From contig OY986439.1 of the NCBI GenBank assembly GCA_963920525.1, forward strand, positions 16,664,819-16,728,818: 64,000 nucleotides of DNA. The letters are read 5' to 3'. The translations under genes and the position numbers were made by a program. Under the pieces are notes generated by a model. That model was not told the DNA's origin. It saw nothing but the letters and a program-made list of their open reading frames with translations, and ran no database searches. Of the stretch, positions 33,501 to 44,270 are shown piece after piece (within the stretch, counting starts at the first letter, position 1; each line of letters begins with the position of its first letter). Source of the DNA: Dichetophora obliterata (lineage: Eukaryota > Arthropoda > Insecta > Diptera > Sciomyzidae).

Positions 33501-34055
33501 GCCTGAGATTGTTTTGATTTCTGAAGCTCATGATACCGAGTCATTTTTTTTTAATTTTAGCAACTGTGTACGAGCCGTCTTTTTAGCTCCCGATCGCAAG
33601 CAACAAAACATGGCCATTTTGAAGAAGTCAAATTAAGAAATATAGCAGCGGGAGTTAACAACATTTTTTATATTTATTTCATATAGCATTAGCACAAATA
33701 AAAACTAAGTTCTTTTACAGTACAATATATACGTATAAAATAATATAATATATATTTGGATATAACGACAAGTTAATAAACATTGCAATGAAACAAAATT
33801 AAATAAGTGTTAAGAATAGTAAAATTAATTAAGATAATTACTTATTAATAGTCCTAAAATATTTAAACTTAAATATGAAGGAAGATAGTTTGAAGAAGAA
33901 AGCAAGGAAAGAGACAGAATTTGAGAAACAGAAAGGTGAGCTAGAAAATAACCGCCCGAGTTATTTCTCTTATTCCATATATAGATACTCCATATATAGA
34001 GATGGGAAAAGTGTAAATACCAGGAATATTGGGTAAAAACGGGTAAGTACTCGGG
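30561..34055. other. Non-coding stretch, AT-rich, with CA microsatellite
   Basis: No gene that I can defend. A CA-rich run lies near 32181-32215. A 62-codon frame at 31165-31353 starts with a hydrophobic signal-like stretch (MYKLIALMLAILALG) after an AAAAATG context, but has no further support. From 33060 to 33560 the sequence is built of short A/T-rich words with loose 20-30 bp periodicity. Confidence 0.5.
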
Positions 34056-34900
34056 TATTTATTTATTTATTTATTTAATTTACTGACAGATGATAGAAAA
34101 TCATATTAGTCAGAACTTAGTCTAGATACAAGGTAATAAATATTACAAAGTTAAGTCTTAACTTAAGTTGACAAAAAAATCTTGCAAAGATTGCTTAAAT
34201 ACTTCCTTGGGCATGGAAAAATCTAAAAGAGTAATTGAAAACAAGTTATTGTACATTTTAAGTGCTCTAGTAATTGGTTCACATGCTGCATAGTTTGACT
34301 TATAAGCTCTGATATAAAATGGTACGCAACAACGCAAGTTTCTTGAAGGAATATTAAAATTTATACGTTCAAGAAGCGATGCGCAATCAATATTACCACT
34401 TATTAAACCACGAATAAACTCCAAGGCCTGAATTATTCTTCTATCTTTCAGTGAGTTTACATGCAATAATTTACATCGTATACTATATGTTAGAGGCTCG
34501 GTAAAATTCAACGGCCTAAGTGCAAATTTCATAAATCTTTTCTGAATAGACTCAAGTCTATTAATATGAATATCATAGAAATGACTCCAAATAAACGAGC
34601 AATATTCAAGCCTTGACTTTACAAAGGCGGAGAACAAATATAAACGCGTATATGGATCATTAAAATCAGAGCTATTACGTTTTATAAACGCTAACATCGA
34701 AAAAGCTTTTGGAATGATATAATCCAAATGTTTAGTAAAAAGGAATTTAGAGTCAAATACGACACCTAAATCACAGATTTGGTCATTAAACTTTAGGGAA
34801 ATATTTTTAATAGCATAGGTAGAAGCAATGTTATTAAATCGTTTAGAAAAAGTAACATGAAAACATTTTTTAAAATTAAGTGCAAATAGGTTTGTAATGG
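34056..34900 (-). mobile_element. LINE G 3' fragment, minus strand, TAAA tail
   Basis: The 5'-truncated element begins within the RT C-terminal region and ends in a hairpin (34083-34113) and a TAAA-type tail (34056-34077). Coding sequence is open almost throughout. The family is close to LINE E and LINE H. Confidence 0.8.
34158..34893 (-). pseudogene. LINE G RT C-terminal region, 5'-truncated
   Basis: Minus-strand reading from 34893: LFALNFKKCF, then DLGVVFDSKFLFTKHLDYIIPKAFS, KSRLEYCSFIWSHFY, FNIPSRNLRC, and the final FKQSLQDFFVNLS before the stop. This is the region after the catalytic YADD (the 'thumb' and the conserved C-terminal part); the catalytic core itself is absent. No stops occur in the retained part, suggesting a relatively young 5'-truncated insertion. 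Confidence 0.85.
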
Positions 34901-36906
34901 TACCTTTTTAGTTTATTTAGGTATTTCGAGTTATTAGGTATAAGCAATTTTTTTTAATATATTTAATTATTTTTATATTTTTATAACTTGAAGAAAAAAA
35001 ATCATCATTAATGTAATTCCTCACAGCCGGAATCATTTTCTTTTTTTTTTGAATCCCTGGTATTTTTTCTTAACCTTTTATAGCAAATAGTCCCAAGCGT
35101 ATATTACGATTGCGATTGGTCAAACGGTGTAAAAAGGGAGAGATTCAAAAGACACTAGAGGTATGAGGAAATCTAAAAAGCAAGCGCTAGGGACTTTGAT
35201 TCTGGCTGTACTCATCAACTCAAGCATACAGATCATTACGTTTTATAAAACTAAAAGCTGCTAAATAGAAATTGAAAAGGAAAAAAAAAAATAATTAATA
35301 TTCTATATCAATAGTTAAAAGTCTAAACCAGTTTTCTTTAATCATGTGATAAATCTAAATTCTTTAAATAAAGTCAAAAACCAAAAACTATATAAGTAAA
35401 ACTCATACCGCGTGGCGAAGTTTGGTACTACGATTTGTACAAAAACAAAAAGTTTTGCTTGGAAAAAGTTATACGTTGCAGCCGTGATTTTGCAGCAGTG
35501 GCTGGGACGTGCAACATTCTATAAGGCCGCGTGTATGATGCATTTCAGTTATCAGTTAACACCTAGGCAGAAAGAGCAGAGGGAACAAACGCCACATGCC
35601 GTGAGGCAGAAACCAAGAAAAACCTACTGTCAGTGTGGAGGATCTCTTGCCTAAGGGCAGTCGAAAACTTTAATCGTGCCAGCATGTTCGTCTACGTAGA
35701 ATACGGAGTTTAAATAAGAGTTATCAATAAGAGATAAAAAAAAAAAACATATATAGTTATTTTTAGAAAACAAAACAATATAGAAACAAAGTGGTGAATA
35801 ATAGAAAAATTTGAGAAAAAAAAAACTTTATTAGAAACGATAAAACTAAAACGAAATCATTTTTTTTTCAAAAAGAAACATTTAAAACATGTTAGTTAAG
35901 TAAATTACGCGAGATTAAACAAAAACAAAATACCACATTAAAAATAAATCATAGCGGCATTAGAGAAAAGAAAAAAAAAATACCCTACAAGATACATAAA
36001 TAATTTTTTTCCCCACCCAGCTCATCATAAGCAGGTTCTCAGCGCGGATCACTGGAAGGCCTTTCGTCGTTTTGCCGCTGAAAACTGTAAGTAATTGAAA
36101 TGTTATCATTTAAAAAAAAAAAATCTAATAATACTTGTTTTTTTTTATTATTAACTTAAGTTGTAACTTAAAATATTAATACCCTTAAAAACAAGTTCTA
36201 AAGAATTAACAAAAAAAAAAAAAAAACAAAAAAAAAATACACTGACAATATCGCCTGCATACTTGCTAAGTTTTATTTTTCTCATGAGATTTTGGTTACA
36301 TCATGCGAGAGAATTTATTTTGCTTTAATATTTTTTTTTTCTCGCGCTCCCACACTTCTTTCGTGTGAGAACGGTGCTACGAAAATTTATGACCGATCAC
36401 TAGTTTGACGTTTGCTTATTGTTTTGTTTTTATTACTACCCTAGTTACAAGTTTTGTTTTGTTTTTTGTTGCTCAAAAGCAAATATGCAAAAAAAAACAA
36501 TAATTTAGAAATAAAACAACAACAGAAACAAAAAAATGATTTCGGTTTAAAGTAACACTAAACGAACAACGTTGTTGTTGTTTCTCTTCTTCTTTAAATG
36601 TAATTTTTTTTCTCTCTCTAAGAATACATAACCAATTTTTTTAAAACTTTTATAAATAAGATGAATTAAACATAACGAAAGTAGAAACTAAATATGTAAA
36701 AGTAACCTATAAATAACCTAAAGTCTTGTCGTTTTATCAGAACTATCGTTGTAACTGCTTAACAAAAAAAAAAAATAAACTATTTTTTTTGTAGGTATTC
36801 TCTTTATTGTTATGATATTTGAATATAGAAAAAATGGATAATTTAAATAAATAATCATAGTGTTTATCATAAAAATGGAATAATTTTGCCTATTATTTTG
36901 GTCAGA
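34901..36906. other. AT-rich non-coding stretch with one exon-like island
   Basis: Mostly A/T-rich. A less AT-biased patch at 35405-35700 has open frames of up to 80 codons but no recognisable domain. The exon-like island at 36021-36086 is listed separately. Confidence 0.45.
36021..36086 (+). other. Candidate internal exon of an unidentified gene
   Basis: A GC-richer 66-bp island is preceded by a pyrimidine tract ending in CCCCACCCAG and followed by GTAAGTAATT, both good splice signals. One frame reads HHKQVLSADHWKAFRRFAAEN, protein-like in composition; a second frame is also open. The length is a multiple of three. I do not recognise the protein, and a single exon with no visible partners could be chance. 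Confidence 0.3.
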
Positions 36907-37334
36907 TGTAGCTAGATTTAAGAACTAGGGGATTCTATAAATTATGGCTAAGGAGAATCTTAAGGTTGGGAGGGAATTGTATTAGCAAGAGCATAAATCA
37001 TCTTTTGCTCATGGATACTCTACTTTATACGCAAATTCATAGTAAAAGTTCATTTATTAATTATTTTTTTTTATCATTAATATTTTTCTACATCCGTATC
37101 TGCACGTGATTTTATATTTGTTCGACCTGGGTCGCAAAAAGGTATAAGAACCTACACCAGCACGTGCAACTGTACCTAATTGCATCCAAATAAGGTGTGT
37201 AAAGTATCTTCAGGTGCTAGGGTGAAGCACTCTGTTTTAGTTTATTCAAATCGGAATCTAACGAACTTCTTTAAATTTTATTTTCTTACACCCTGTACCA
37301 TCTCCTGACACCACGGAAAAATGTCCACATTACA
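36907..37334 (+). repeat. Probable 5' LTR
   Basis: Starts TGTAGCTAG and ends ATTACA, giving TG...CA ends, with the primer site five bases downstream. It contains GGTATAAG (37141-37148) as a possible TATA box and two CACGTG hexamers (37103-37108, 37161-37166). The 5' edge is inferred from the TG rule because no second LTR is available for comparison. Confidence 0.5.
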
Positions 37335-37339
37335 AATAT

Positions 37340-37357
37340 TGGCGCCCAACGTGGGGC
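37340..37357 (+). other. Primer-binding site for tRNA-Lys
   Basis: TGGCGCCCAACGTGGGGC is an 18-base match to the known primer-binding sequence complementary to the 3' end of tRNA-Lys(1,2), as used by several retroviruses. Its position right after a putative LTR is as expected for the start of minus-strand DNA synthesis. Confidence 0.85.
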
Positions 37358-37973
37358 CCAAAGCGTTAATAGTCAAATCTGACAGTAAACACTTTTGAGA
37401 TTGAAGTTTTTTTTCTCAAAAAAAAAAAAATATATATTTTGTTTGACATGCGTTTTTAAGGTTTCACAAACTACCGATTTAAATTTTTTTTTGAAAAAAA
37501 AGATAGATTTTGATTCGTTAGTGTTTGTTTATTTTTATTGGAAATTAGTTTCATGAGTTCAATAATCAGGATTTAATGCTGGAATTATCATGCTTTGGAG
37601 TCATATTTTCTAGAGATGATCCGCTTTTTAATCACTGAACCTATTAACTCCTTTTTGTTAGAATCAGTCTTGAATTTTTTCTGCTTCATATTTTTTTTTA
37701 TCTTAAATTTGAATGGTCCTAGACTTTGAAAGTCAGAGTAACTCGAAGTGGAAATACGACAACGTAGCATTAAGGCACTTTGCGTCCATTCAGTATATTT
37801 GACCGGATTAGTTTATTAACTATATCAAACGAAAGAGTAACCCTATTTTTTTTTACAACCATTTATTTTTGCATTTAAAGTGAGTTCTATATTTTTTATC
37901 TAGCTACGGAAGACCAAATAAACATCATCAAATTATACTAATCAAGTATACTAATTATAATAATATTTACACA

Positions 37974-39452
37974 ATGTCTGTCGTACATAGCAATGAAAAT
38001 CTACCCGAATTGGTAGACGACACTGATATTTTTGAAAATTGTACAATATGCAAAGAAGCTTATTGCGAAAACGATATTTTGAGTATGACCCCTTGCTTAC
38101 ACGTTTTTCACAAGACATGTATTACAAAATGGATTCGTGAATCAAATTCTTGTCCAATATGCCGTTCTATATGTGTATTAAGCAAATTGAAACTGTATAA
38201 AACGACCCGAGAAAGTGGCTCAGAGGCACAACGTGCTAATCCAATTAGTTTATCAAACAATGCTTCAACCTCTCAAGGAGCAGTACCAAAAGTTTCAAGA
38301 TCAATTACTCGCCAGTTTGCTAATTTGTTAAATGTAGGAAATGTAGGTACCTCAAGAAATAGTTTAAATACTTCTGGTGTCCAGAGACTATCCAATGAAA
38401 ATTTATTTAACCCTTTGAATGGTAATCCTGAAGTTCAACCTAATAATCGCCAGATACCAAGTGACAGAGACTTACAAACTTTAATAAACAAGGCAGTTAG
38501 AAGTCAAATGGCTCAGTTAAATTTAAATCATAATAGAAATTTTAATCCTAATCAGACACCTTATAGTCAAAGTAATTATAATCGAAGTAATTACAATAAT
38601 TTTTATAGGCAACCCTATCATCAAAATATGGTCAGTATTTCATCGGAAAAAATTTCAAATATTATCTCGAATTGGCAGTTAAAATTTGGTAGTCAAGACG
38701 ACACGTTGACGGTAGATAAATTTATTTATCGAGTACAAGCTTTAACCAACCAAAGTTTGCGTGGTGATTTTGAAGCTCTGTGTAGCAATGTTCACATTCT
38801 ATTCGTGGGTAAAGCCATTGATTGGTATTGGCGGTATCACCGTTGTGTTAATAGAGTAGAGTGGATGCCATTATGTGTCGAAATGCGAAACCAATTTAAA
38901 GACAGAAGAACTGATTTTGATTTAATGGAATTAATAAGATGTCGCAAACAAAAACCTCAAGAAAAGTTTGATGAGTTTTATGAACATATTCAACAGCTTT
39001 GTGATAAGTTAGAATCCCCTATAGCATCAGATTTTCTCGTTCAAATATTAAAAGGAAATTTGCGCGGTGAGGTAAGAAAAGAATTAATTCATTTTTCTAT
39101 AGAATCTGTTGCTCAGTTGCGTACATTTGTTCATAGGCATGAGGCATTGGAAGATGAATTCAACCGGAATCGTAGACCACTGCATTATCATAGAAGCGTA
39201 TCAGAACTTGAAGGCGAAAACAGTTTTGTGCATGAAGAAAATGTTGAGATATCTGAAATAAAATTAACTTGTTGGAATTGCGGAGAAGTTGGACATCGAT
39301 TTGAAGATTGTTTAGCGGATCGCAAGGTTTTTTGTTATGGCTGCGGAGCACCGAATATATATAAGCCACATTGCTCAAAGTGTTGTAATCGCTCAAAAAA
39401 CTGCCAGCGTCCGAGTGTTTGCAATGCGAACACTCAAACAAAAACACATTAA
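37974..39452 (+). CDS. Gag-like protein with N-terminal RING-H2 finger
   Basis: 492 residues with no internal stop. Residues 23-63 form a RING-H2 finger with ligands C23, C26, C41, H43, H46, C49, C60, C63, the fold of many E3 ubiquitin ligases. An Asn-rich linker follows (about 150-215). A retrotransposon Gag capsid-like region spans about 215-415, with GKAIDWYWRYHRCVNRVEW, MRNQFKDRRTDFDLMELI and QKPQEKFDEFYEHIQQLCDKL. A CCHC zinc knuckle CWNCGEVGHRFEDC lies at 433-446, followed by a second Cys-rich segment. The protein should form capsid-like particles; the RING suggests ubiquitin-related function, but that is inferred. Pol is lost, yet this frame is intact, so domestication is possible. The alternative is a recent truncated insertion. 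Confidence 0.85.
   Translation: MSVVHSNENLPELVDDTDIFENCTICKEAYCENDILSMTPCLHVFHKTCITKWIRESNSCPICRSICVLSKLKLYKTTRESGSEAQRANPISLSNNASTSQGAVPKVSRSITRQFANLLNVGNVGTSRNSLNTSGVQRLSNENLFNPLNGNPEVQPNNRQIPSDRDLQTLINKAVRSQMAQLNLNHNRNFNPNQTPYSQSNYNRSNYNNFYRQPYHQNMVSISSEKISNIISNWQLKFGSQDDTLTVDKFIYRVQALTNQSLRGDFEALCSNVHILFVGKAIDWYWRYHRCVNRVEWMPLCVEMRNQFKDRRTDFDLMELIRCRKQKPQEKFDEFYEHIQQLCDKLESPIASDFLVQILKGNLRGEVRKELIHFSIESVAQLRTFVHRHEALEDEFNRNRRPLHYHRSVSELEGENSFVHEENVEISEIKLTCWNCGEVGHRFEDCLADRKVFCYGCGAPNIYKPHCSKCCNRSKNCQRPSVCNANTQTKTH
39395..39401 (+). promoter_or_regulatory. -1 ribosomal frameshift slippery site (A AAA AAC)
   Basis: The heptamer AAAAAAC sits in the gag frame exactly as A AAA AAC (codons TCA AAA AAC). 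After a -1 slip the frame stays open for about 53 codons past the gag stop (through VDCQTDFTRF and MSVGQGGVTSL) before TAA. In an intact element this would lead into protease-pol. Here pol is gone. Confidence 0.7.
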
Positions 39453-39560
39453 TCAATACGCGTACGGTTGATTGCCAAACTGATTTCACCCGTTTTAATG
39501 AAGATTTTATGAGCGTTGGACAAGGAGGCGTAACAAGCCTGGTTTCAGCTAATAAGAAAT

Positions 39561-41733
39561 AATAACAAATTTTTAAAATTTTTTTGCCTTAAAGAAATTT
39601 ATCTTTTTAGCAGATTTCTAAAGTCAATTACTGACGTTTAGTCATTTTCCACACACAGATTTGTTTTAACAGATATATTAAAAAAAAGTATAATTTATCT
39701 CCTTTCCAACAAGATCAATTTTAGGTAGATCCAATGAAAAATGTGTTTTTTTACAGAGGAAAACAAAATGTGTTTTTAAAAATAGCAAAAAATTACATGT
39801 TTGGAGGTCAATAAGAGTAATAAAAAACAATTTAAAAAATTTCTTTATGCCTAAATGTTGGTATAATTAAGAAATTTATATTTTTAGAAGATTTGGATAT
39901 GAGTTTTTTGAAAAATAACAATTTACAAACAAAAAAGTTTTTTTTTAACAAAAAGGACTTTCAGGTGAATCAAAAACGCTCCGATAAATATTCTCCGATT
40001 TGAAAAAAAAGTATGCAGAAATCATTTTTATTAGTTCCTCTAACTTTTGATTACACATATTTATTAAAAAACAGTCAATTTTATAATATTTAAATGAGAT
40101 ATTCTTATACATGAAATAAATACATAAAAAATAATATAAAAATTAATTCAGGACTTTGTAATAAAATGAAGGTAAAAAAACAAGATTTACTTAAAGTGGC
40201 TAGAAATATAAGAAAGAGTAGCGAAATGGGCTAACATATGTATAAGACATTTTTTAAGTAAAACAAATAAAAAAATTTAATTACCCCGCATCCGTCGTTT
40301 GATGCAAATATTTTATTCAGATTTATATAATAAGAACAAACATGCATGTTTTGATTTAAATCTTGTGCTTCTTTAAATTTTTGCTAGATTTAAGATTTGC
40401 AGTTTTTTCTTATTTTAAAATTAATAAACATTCATCATGCATATAAAAAAAAATTTAAAAATTGAAAACATTTCAATGTATTATATACTCTTTTTGTATA
40501 TGCATCAAATTTCTGCACAACGTGTTTTTCATTTCTAGAAAGTTCCTATTTATGCGTGTTAAAAAATTATTAAAATTCAAATCTTATATTTTGGTAGCAA
40601 ATGTTGGCGACCCAGTGGATATTTGAAAAATTGTAACAATTTGTCTGAAATGTTTTGTTAAACAAATTTTATATACATATTCAAGTCATGAATAAGGTGA
40701 ACGTGTTTATTTTTTGTTATTTTAAACTAAACTAATTTTAAAGCAATAAACAAATATATCAACAAAATGCATATTAATTATTCATTTAAAGTTTTTCATT
40801 GTCTGATTTGGCCAGGGGGGCAAACGGTTGCCCCCTTTCCCCCTGGCTACAGGCCTGGTTCTTCAAATGAACTAAAATTTATTAACACTTTATTAATATT
40901 AGAACAGCTTTTGTATTTTTTGCACTTTTCGCAAAATGCTTCCAATTTTTTTTTCATTTTTAGGTCTTCCCATGGCAACATAAAAACAATCAAAAGCTTT
41001 TTAAAAGTACCCAAATAAATTCCAAACACGGAATTTACCCGATGAATGGGTAAATACCGGGTAGAATCTCATCTATATCCATACAAATTTTTTTTTAATT
41101 TCAGCGTATTTCTAAAAGTATTTGGTCTACTACACTAAAAATGATATGATAAAAATAAAACCTACAAAATTAAGAAAACTTACCAACAGAAATGATATCC
41201 ATATAAAAAAAAAAAAATCGAAAATTTAGTAACACTCTTTTAAATGGGCTCAAACAAAGTGAAGCTTTAATGTAATTGATATTTTTTGTTATTTTTTTAA
41301 TATTGAAATGTTAACTTTGCAGCTCACAATGGAGTATTTTATACTCAAAAACGTGATTAATTAAAAAATTTAATTTAAGATAAACAATAAAAATTACTAC
41401 CGATTTAAAGAATATAAAATTTTACGTCAATTTTTGAAAGGATAATCGAACAAAATAACAGTTACCAAGTAATGTAATATTAAAGTTGACTATTTTTTGT
41501 ATATTTTCGTGCAGAAATAGTGTAAATTAAGAGTTTTGTGATATTCTAGTGTCATTGTTTTTTAACATAACAAAAAGTTGATTTTTTTTCCAATGAAGCC
41601 TTCTACGTCAGGTATTTAACTAAAGTTTTTTGAAAAGTGTTATTAAATAAAAGATACAGTTTCGATAACACTGCGCAACACATTTTTCTAACGGAAAAGC
41701 GGATAACACAGGATGATAGGAATTTGCAAAGTT
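39561..41733. other. AT-rich non-coding stretch
   Basis: No gene seen. It contains the G/C-rich palindromic block near 40810-40858, listed separately. No remnant of pol or of a 3' LTR was found. Confidence 0.5.
40808..40858. repeat. G/C-rich palindromic block, DNA-transposon-end-like
   Basis: GGCCAGGGGGGCAAACGG then TTGCCCCCTTTCCCCCTGG then CTACAGGCCTG. On the minus strand, CAGGCCTGTAGCCAGGGGG resembles the tips of hAT-type elements, and the GGGGGAAAGGGGG..CA core resembles the MITE tip at 7055-7075. No matching second end was located. Confidence 0.4.
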
Positions 41734-43200
41734 AGCTCGCTTTTAAAAGATATAGGCATTAAAAGTTTGCCTCTTGCAGAATATTTTTAAAAATAAAGTG
41801 ATCATTAAGGCGTATCAAATTACAATTTTTTCGAATTTCACATTCTAAGAGGTCAAAAAAGGTTCACATTCTAAGAGGAAAAAAAAATATAAAGAGAAAA
41901 AAAGGATTTCTTATTCTTACACAAGGAAAAGTTGTTTTTTGAGAAAAATAGTAAAAAATAGCGATCTATAAATGCCTTGATTTTTGTAAGAAAAACTACA
42001 TATGACTTAAAGCTAAATTAAATACAGACTTTAACTAAAAATATCTCGCCAAACAAGATGCAACTCTCGATTTCTACCCTCATTGTCCTGTGTGAGAGAT
42101 ATTCGAATCCAAAGGTACACTCGAAATAGCACAGAAATTTTGATTGTTATCTGATTGTCTAAATGTGGGTGTTATTGTGTTTATGTTTTCTTTAAATTTG
42201 GCGAATTAAATATTTGCATATTTTTCGCAAATGCATTTTCTTGCTTTCGAGAAATGTATTTTGAATGCAATTTTATAAGTTTTTCAAAAAAATTAAGATA
42301 AGGTTTTATATATTTTTGGCGTCAGAAGTGGTATCGAAGATAATTTTGTGAATTTGGATTCTTAAATATTTTTGAACGAAACACTGTCTGAAAGTATTTT
42401 TTTAAAACACCAGGTTAAGACCACGATTCTTTTTTGTGTTTCGATTTTTTAAAAAAATTTTTCTGCTTAGCATGAAATTTATTTTTTTGTCAAAACACCT
42501 CACCTCATCATTTACCAAAATGTTAAAATAAAACTTTCAATTTCTCAGCCTGCCATTCGTTGAGTCTCAATTGATTTAACAGTTGCTTTTAAGATGTGTT
42601 TAAAAAAAAAAATAGTAACCTTAAAAGAGATATCTGAAGAATTCAAAATGCTTAAATTATTTTACCACTTCTGATGCCTGAGATTCAAAGCCTTATATTA
42701 ATTTTTTCAAAAAGTTTAAAAATTGCGTTCAAGTATGCTTTTCTCAAAAAACAGTAAATGCATAGGCAAAAAATGTGCAAATTTTAAATACTCCAAATAT
42801 AAGGAAAACGTAAACACTTTCCGTGTTTACCTTTAGATTAAAATATCCTTCACACACGACACAGTGAATGAAAATCAAGAAAAGCATCTTGTTTAGCAAT
42901 ATATTGATAGTTAAAGTCTATATTTACTTTTGCTGTAAGACATATGTAGTTTTTCTTACAAAAATTAAAGCATTTATAGATCTTTATTATTACTGTTTTT
43001 CTCAAAAAAACAACTTTGTCCTTGCGGGAGAGAGAGACATCCTTTTTTTGGGAGACCAACTTATGGAACTTTGGAGACCTCTTAGAATCAACAATTAAAA
43101 AAAGAATTTTTTATTCGATACAAGCTAATGAGCACTGCATTTTTAAAAAATACTCTGCAAGAGGCAAACTCTCAATGCGTATATCTTTTAAAAGCGAGCT
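41734..43200. mobile_element. Long foldback element, arms of about 600 bp
   Basis: The left arm (about 41734-42350) and right arm (about 42630-43200) are inverse copies at moderate identity. The matching landmarks, from outside in, are: AGCTCGCTTTTAAAAGATAT; GTTTGCCTCTTGCAGA; TTCTAAGAGGTC; AAGTTGTTTTTTGAG; TTTTTGTAAGAAAAACTACA; TAGACTTTAACT; and ATCAGAAGTGGTA. The centre (about 42351-42629) is unpaired. No open reading frame of note. The structure resembles foldback elements; the superfamily is unknown. Confidence 0.75.
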
Positions 43201-43269
43201 CTAGATCAGTACCATCGATCTGTGTTGGTCGTTTTTTCGTTAGATTCCATGACCCTTGAACTGTCGCAT

Positions 43270-43408
43270 AGTGTAATCGTAAGTATAGACGTAGAATTCC
43301 TTTTTATACAGTAATAGAAAAAAAATTCTGATTTTTTGCTTAAAGTTTTCAAAACTATTTTAAACCATTTCATCTTCTAAATAAAAATGATTCAAAAACA
43401 AATTTGTT
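43270..43408 (+). repeat. Dispersed repeat, inverse partner near 25972-26112
   Basis: Contains CGTAAGTATAGACGTAGAAT then tcctttttatacagtaat and further blocks that match the inverse complement of 25972-26112. It lies just outside the foldback element. Non-coding. Confidence 0.6.
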
Positions 43409-43665
43409 GTCGTGGTTGCCTTCTTCAAACTTACTTGATCTAAAAAGTTCACAATTAAATTCATGTAAAAATTTGTTTTGTTTTGTAAAAAGTTTTCGTT
43501 TGATATTTTTAGTCATGCATTTTTAGTTCTTGTTCATTTCTTATGTGGCTGAAACGTAATGTAATTCAAAGTTATGTTTAATTATTATTTATAATGAATT
43601 AGTTATTTTAAAATATCTTCCATTAGATTTTTACAGCGGAAAGGAAAAATTTTAAAAAATTTTAA

Positions 43666-44242
43666 GAGGACAAGATGGCGTAAGTCCATTCATTTTGTAT
43701 CTTCCTTAATAATGAAGATAATCGCTAAAAGGAAGTTTTGCACAACTTCCAGTTAAAAATACTGTCATTCCTCATCAAAACTCTAAAAAATAGCTCCCAT
43801 TAAATTCCTACAGCGGAAACGAGAAATTTAAAAAAAAGTTTAGTAGACCAGTGGCGCAAGTCCAAATTTTTTTACTAATGTGCAATATTCTGCATCATTT
43901 TTGGGTATTACTTAGTTTATTGTTTACGATATGAGTAGCTCCATTTATGCTCTTGGCCTAGTTTATAAGCAAAACTGAGTTCTTTGCACTTGGAATTTAT
44001 TATAAGAATTTTCTCTAAATGTTCGATTTTCTCAAAACTACCAAAAATGGACTTACGCCACTTGTGCTCTGAAAAAATAATGTAATTTGTCGGAGCAACA
44101 ACAAAGTATTGCATTTTGTTCAAAGATTACGTAAGCTAGGAGTTTCTAGCCCATACTCATGAATAGGTTACATTTTCCTCTCCACTTCTACGTACTTAAA
44201 TTAATTTACCTAAAAAATGGACTTACGCCACTTGTGCTCTGA
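43666..44242. repeat. Four units of a GGCGTAAGTCC motif, two in each orientation
   Basis: The motif GAGGACAAGATGGCGTAAGTCC at 43666-43687 and its variant at 43843-43863 are on the plus strand. The inverse GGACTTACGCCACTTGTGCTC occurs at 44049-44072 and 44219-44242. Spacings are 177 and 170 bp. The plus units share further upstream sequence (tacagcggaa...). The whole can fold on itself. Probably a MITE-type foldback with repeated subunits. Confidence 0.6.
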
Positions 44243-44270
44243 ACCACTCATATAACAGGGGTATTTACGT

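Larger units (their letters stand above)
36907..39560 (+). mobile_element. LTR retrotransposon 5' part: LTR, primer site, gag; pol lost
   Basis: The order is LTR (36907-37334), primer-binding site (37340-37357), leader, gag ORF (37974-39452), a -1 slippery site, and about 50 further codons in the -1 frame ending at a stop near 39558. Nothing downstream to 41 kb resembles protease, RT, integrase or a second LTR. The element is therefore truncated after gag. The tRNA-Lys primer site is unusual in insects; I recall it for the Osvaldo group, so that affiliation is possible. Confidence 0.75.

Noticed and set aside
35412..35654. 80-codon open frame
   Set aside because: No recognisable domain; competing frames are similar; not supported.
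39561..41000. Possible 3' LTR or pol of the RING-Gag element
   Set aside because: I found no sequence matching 36907-37334 and no RT or integrase motif in any frame.
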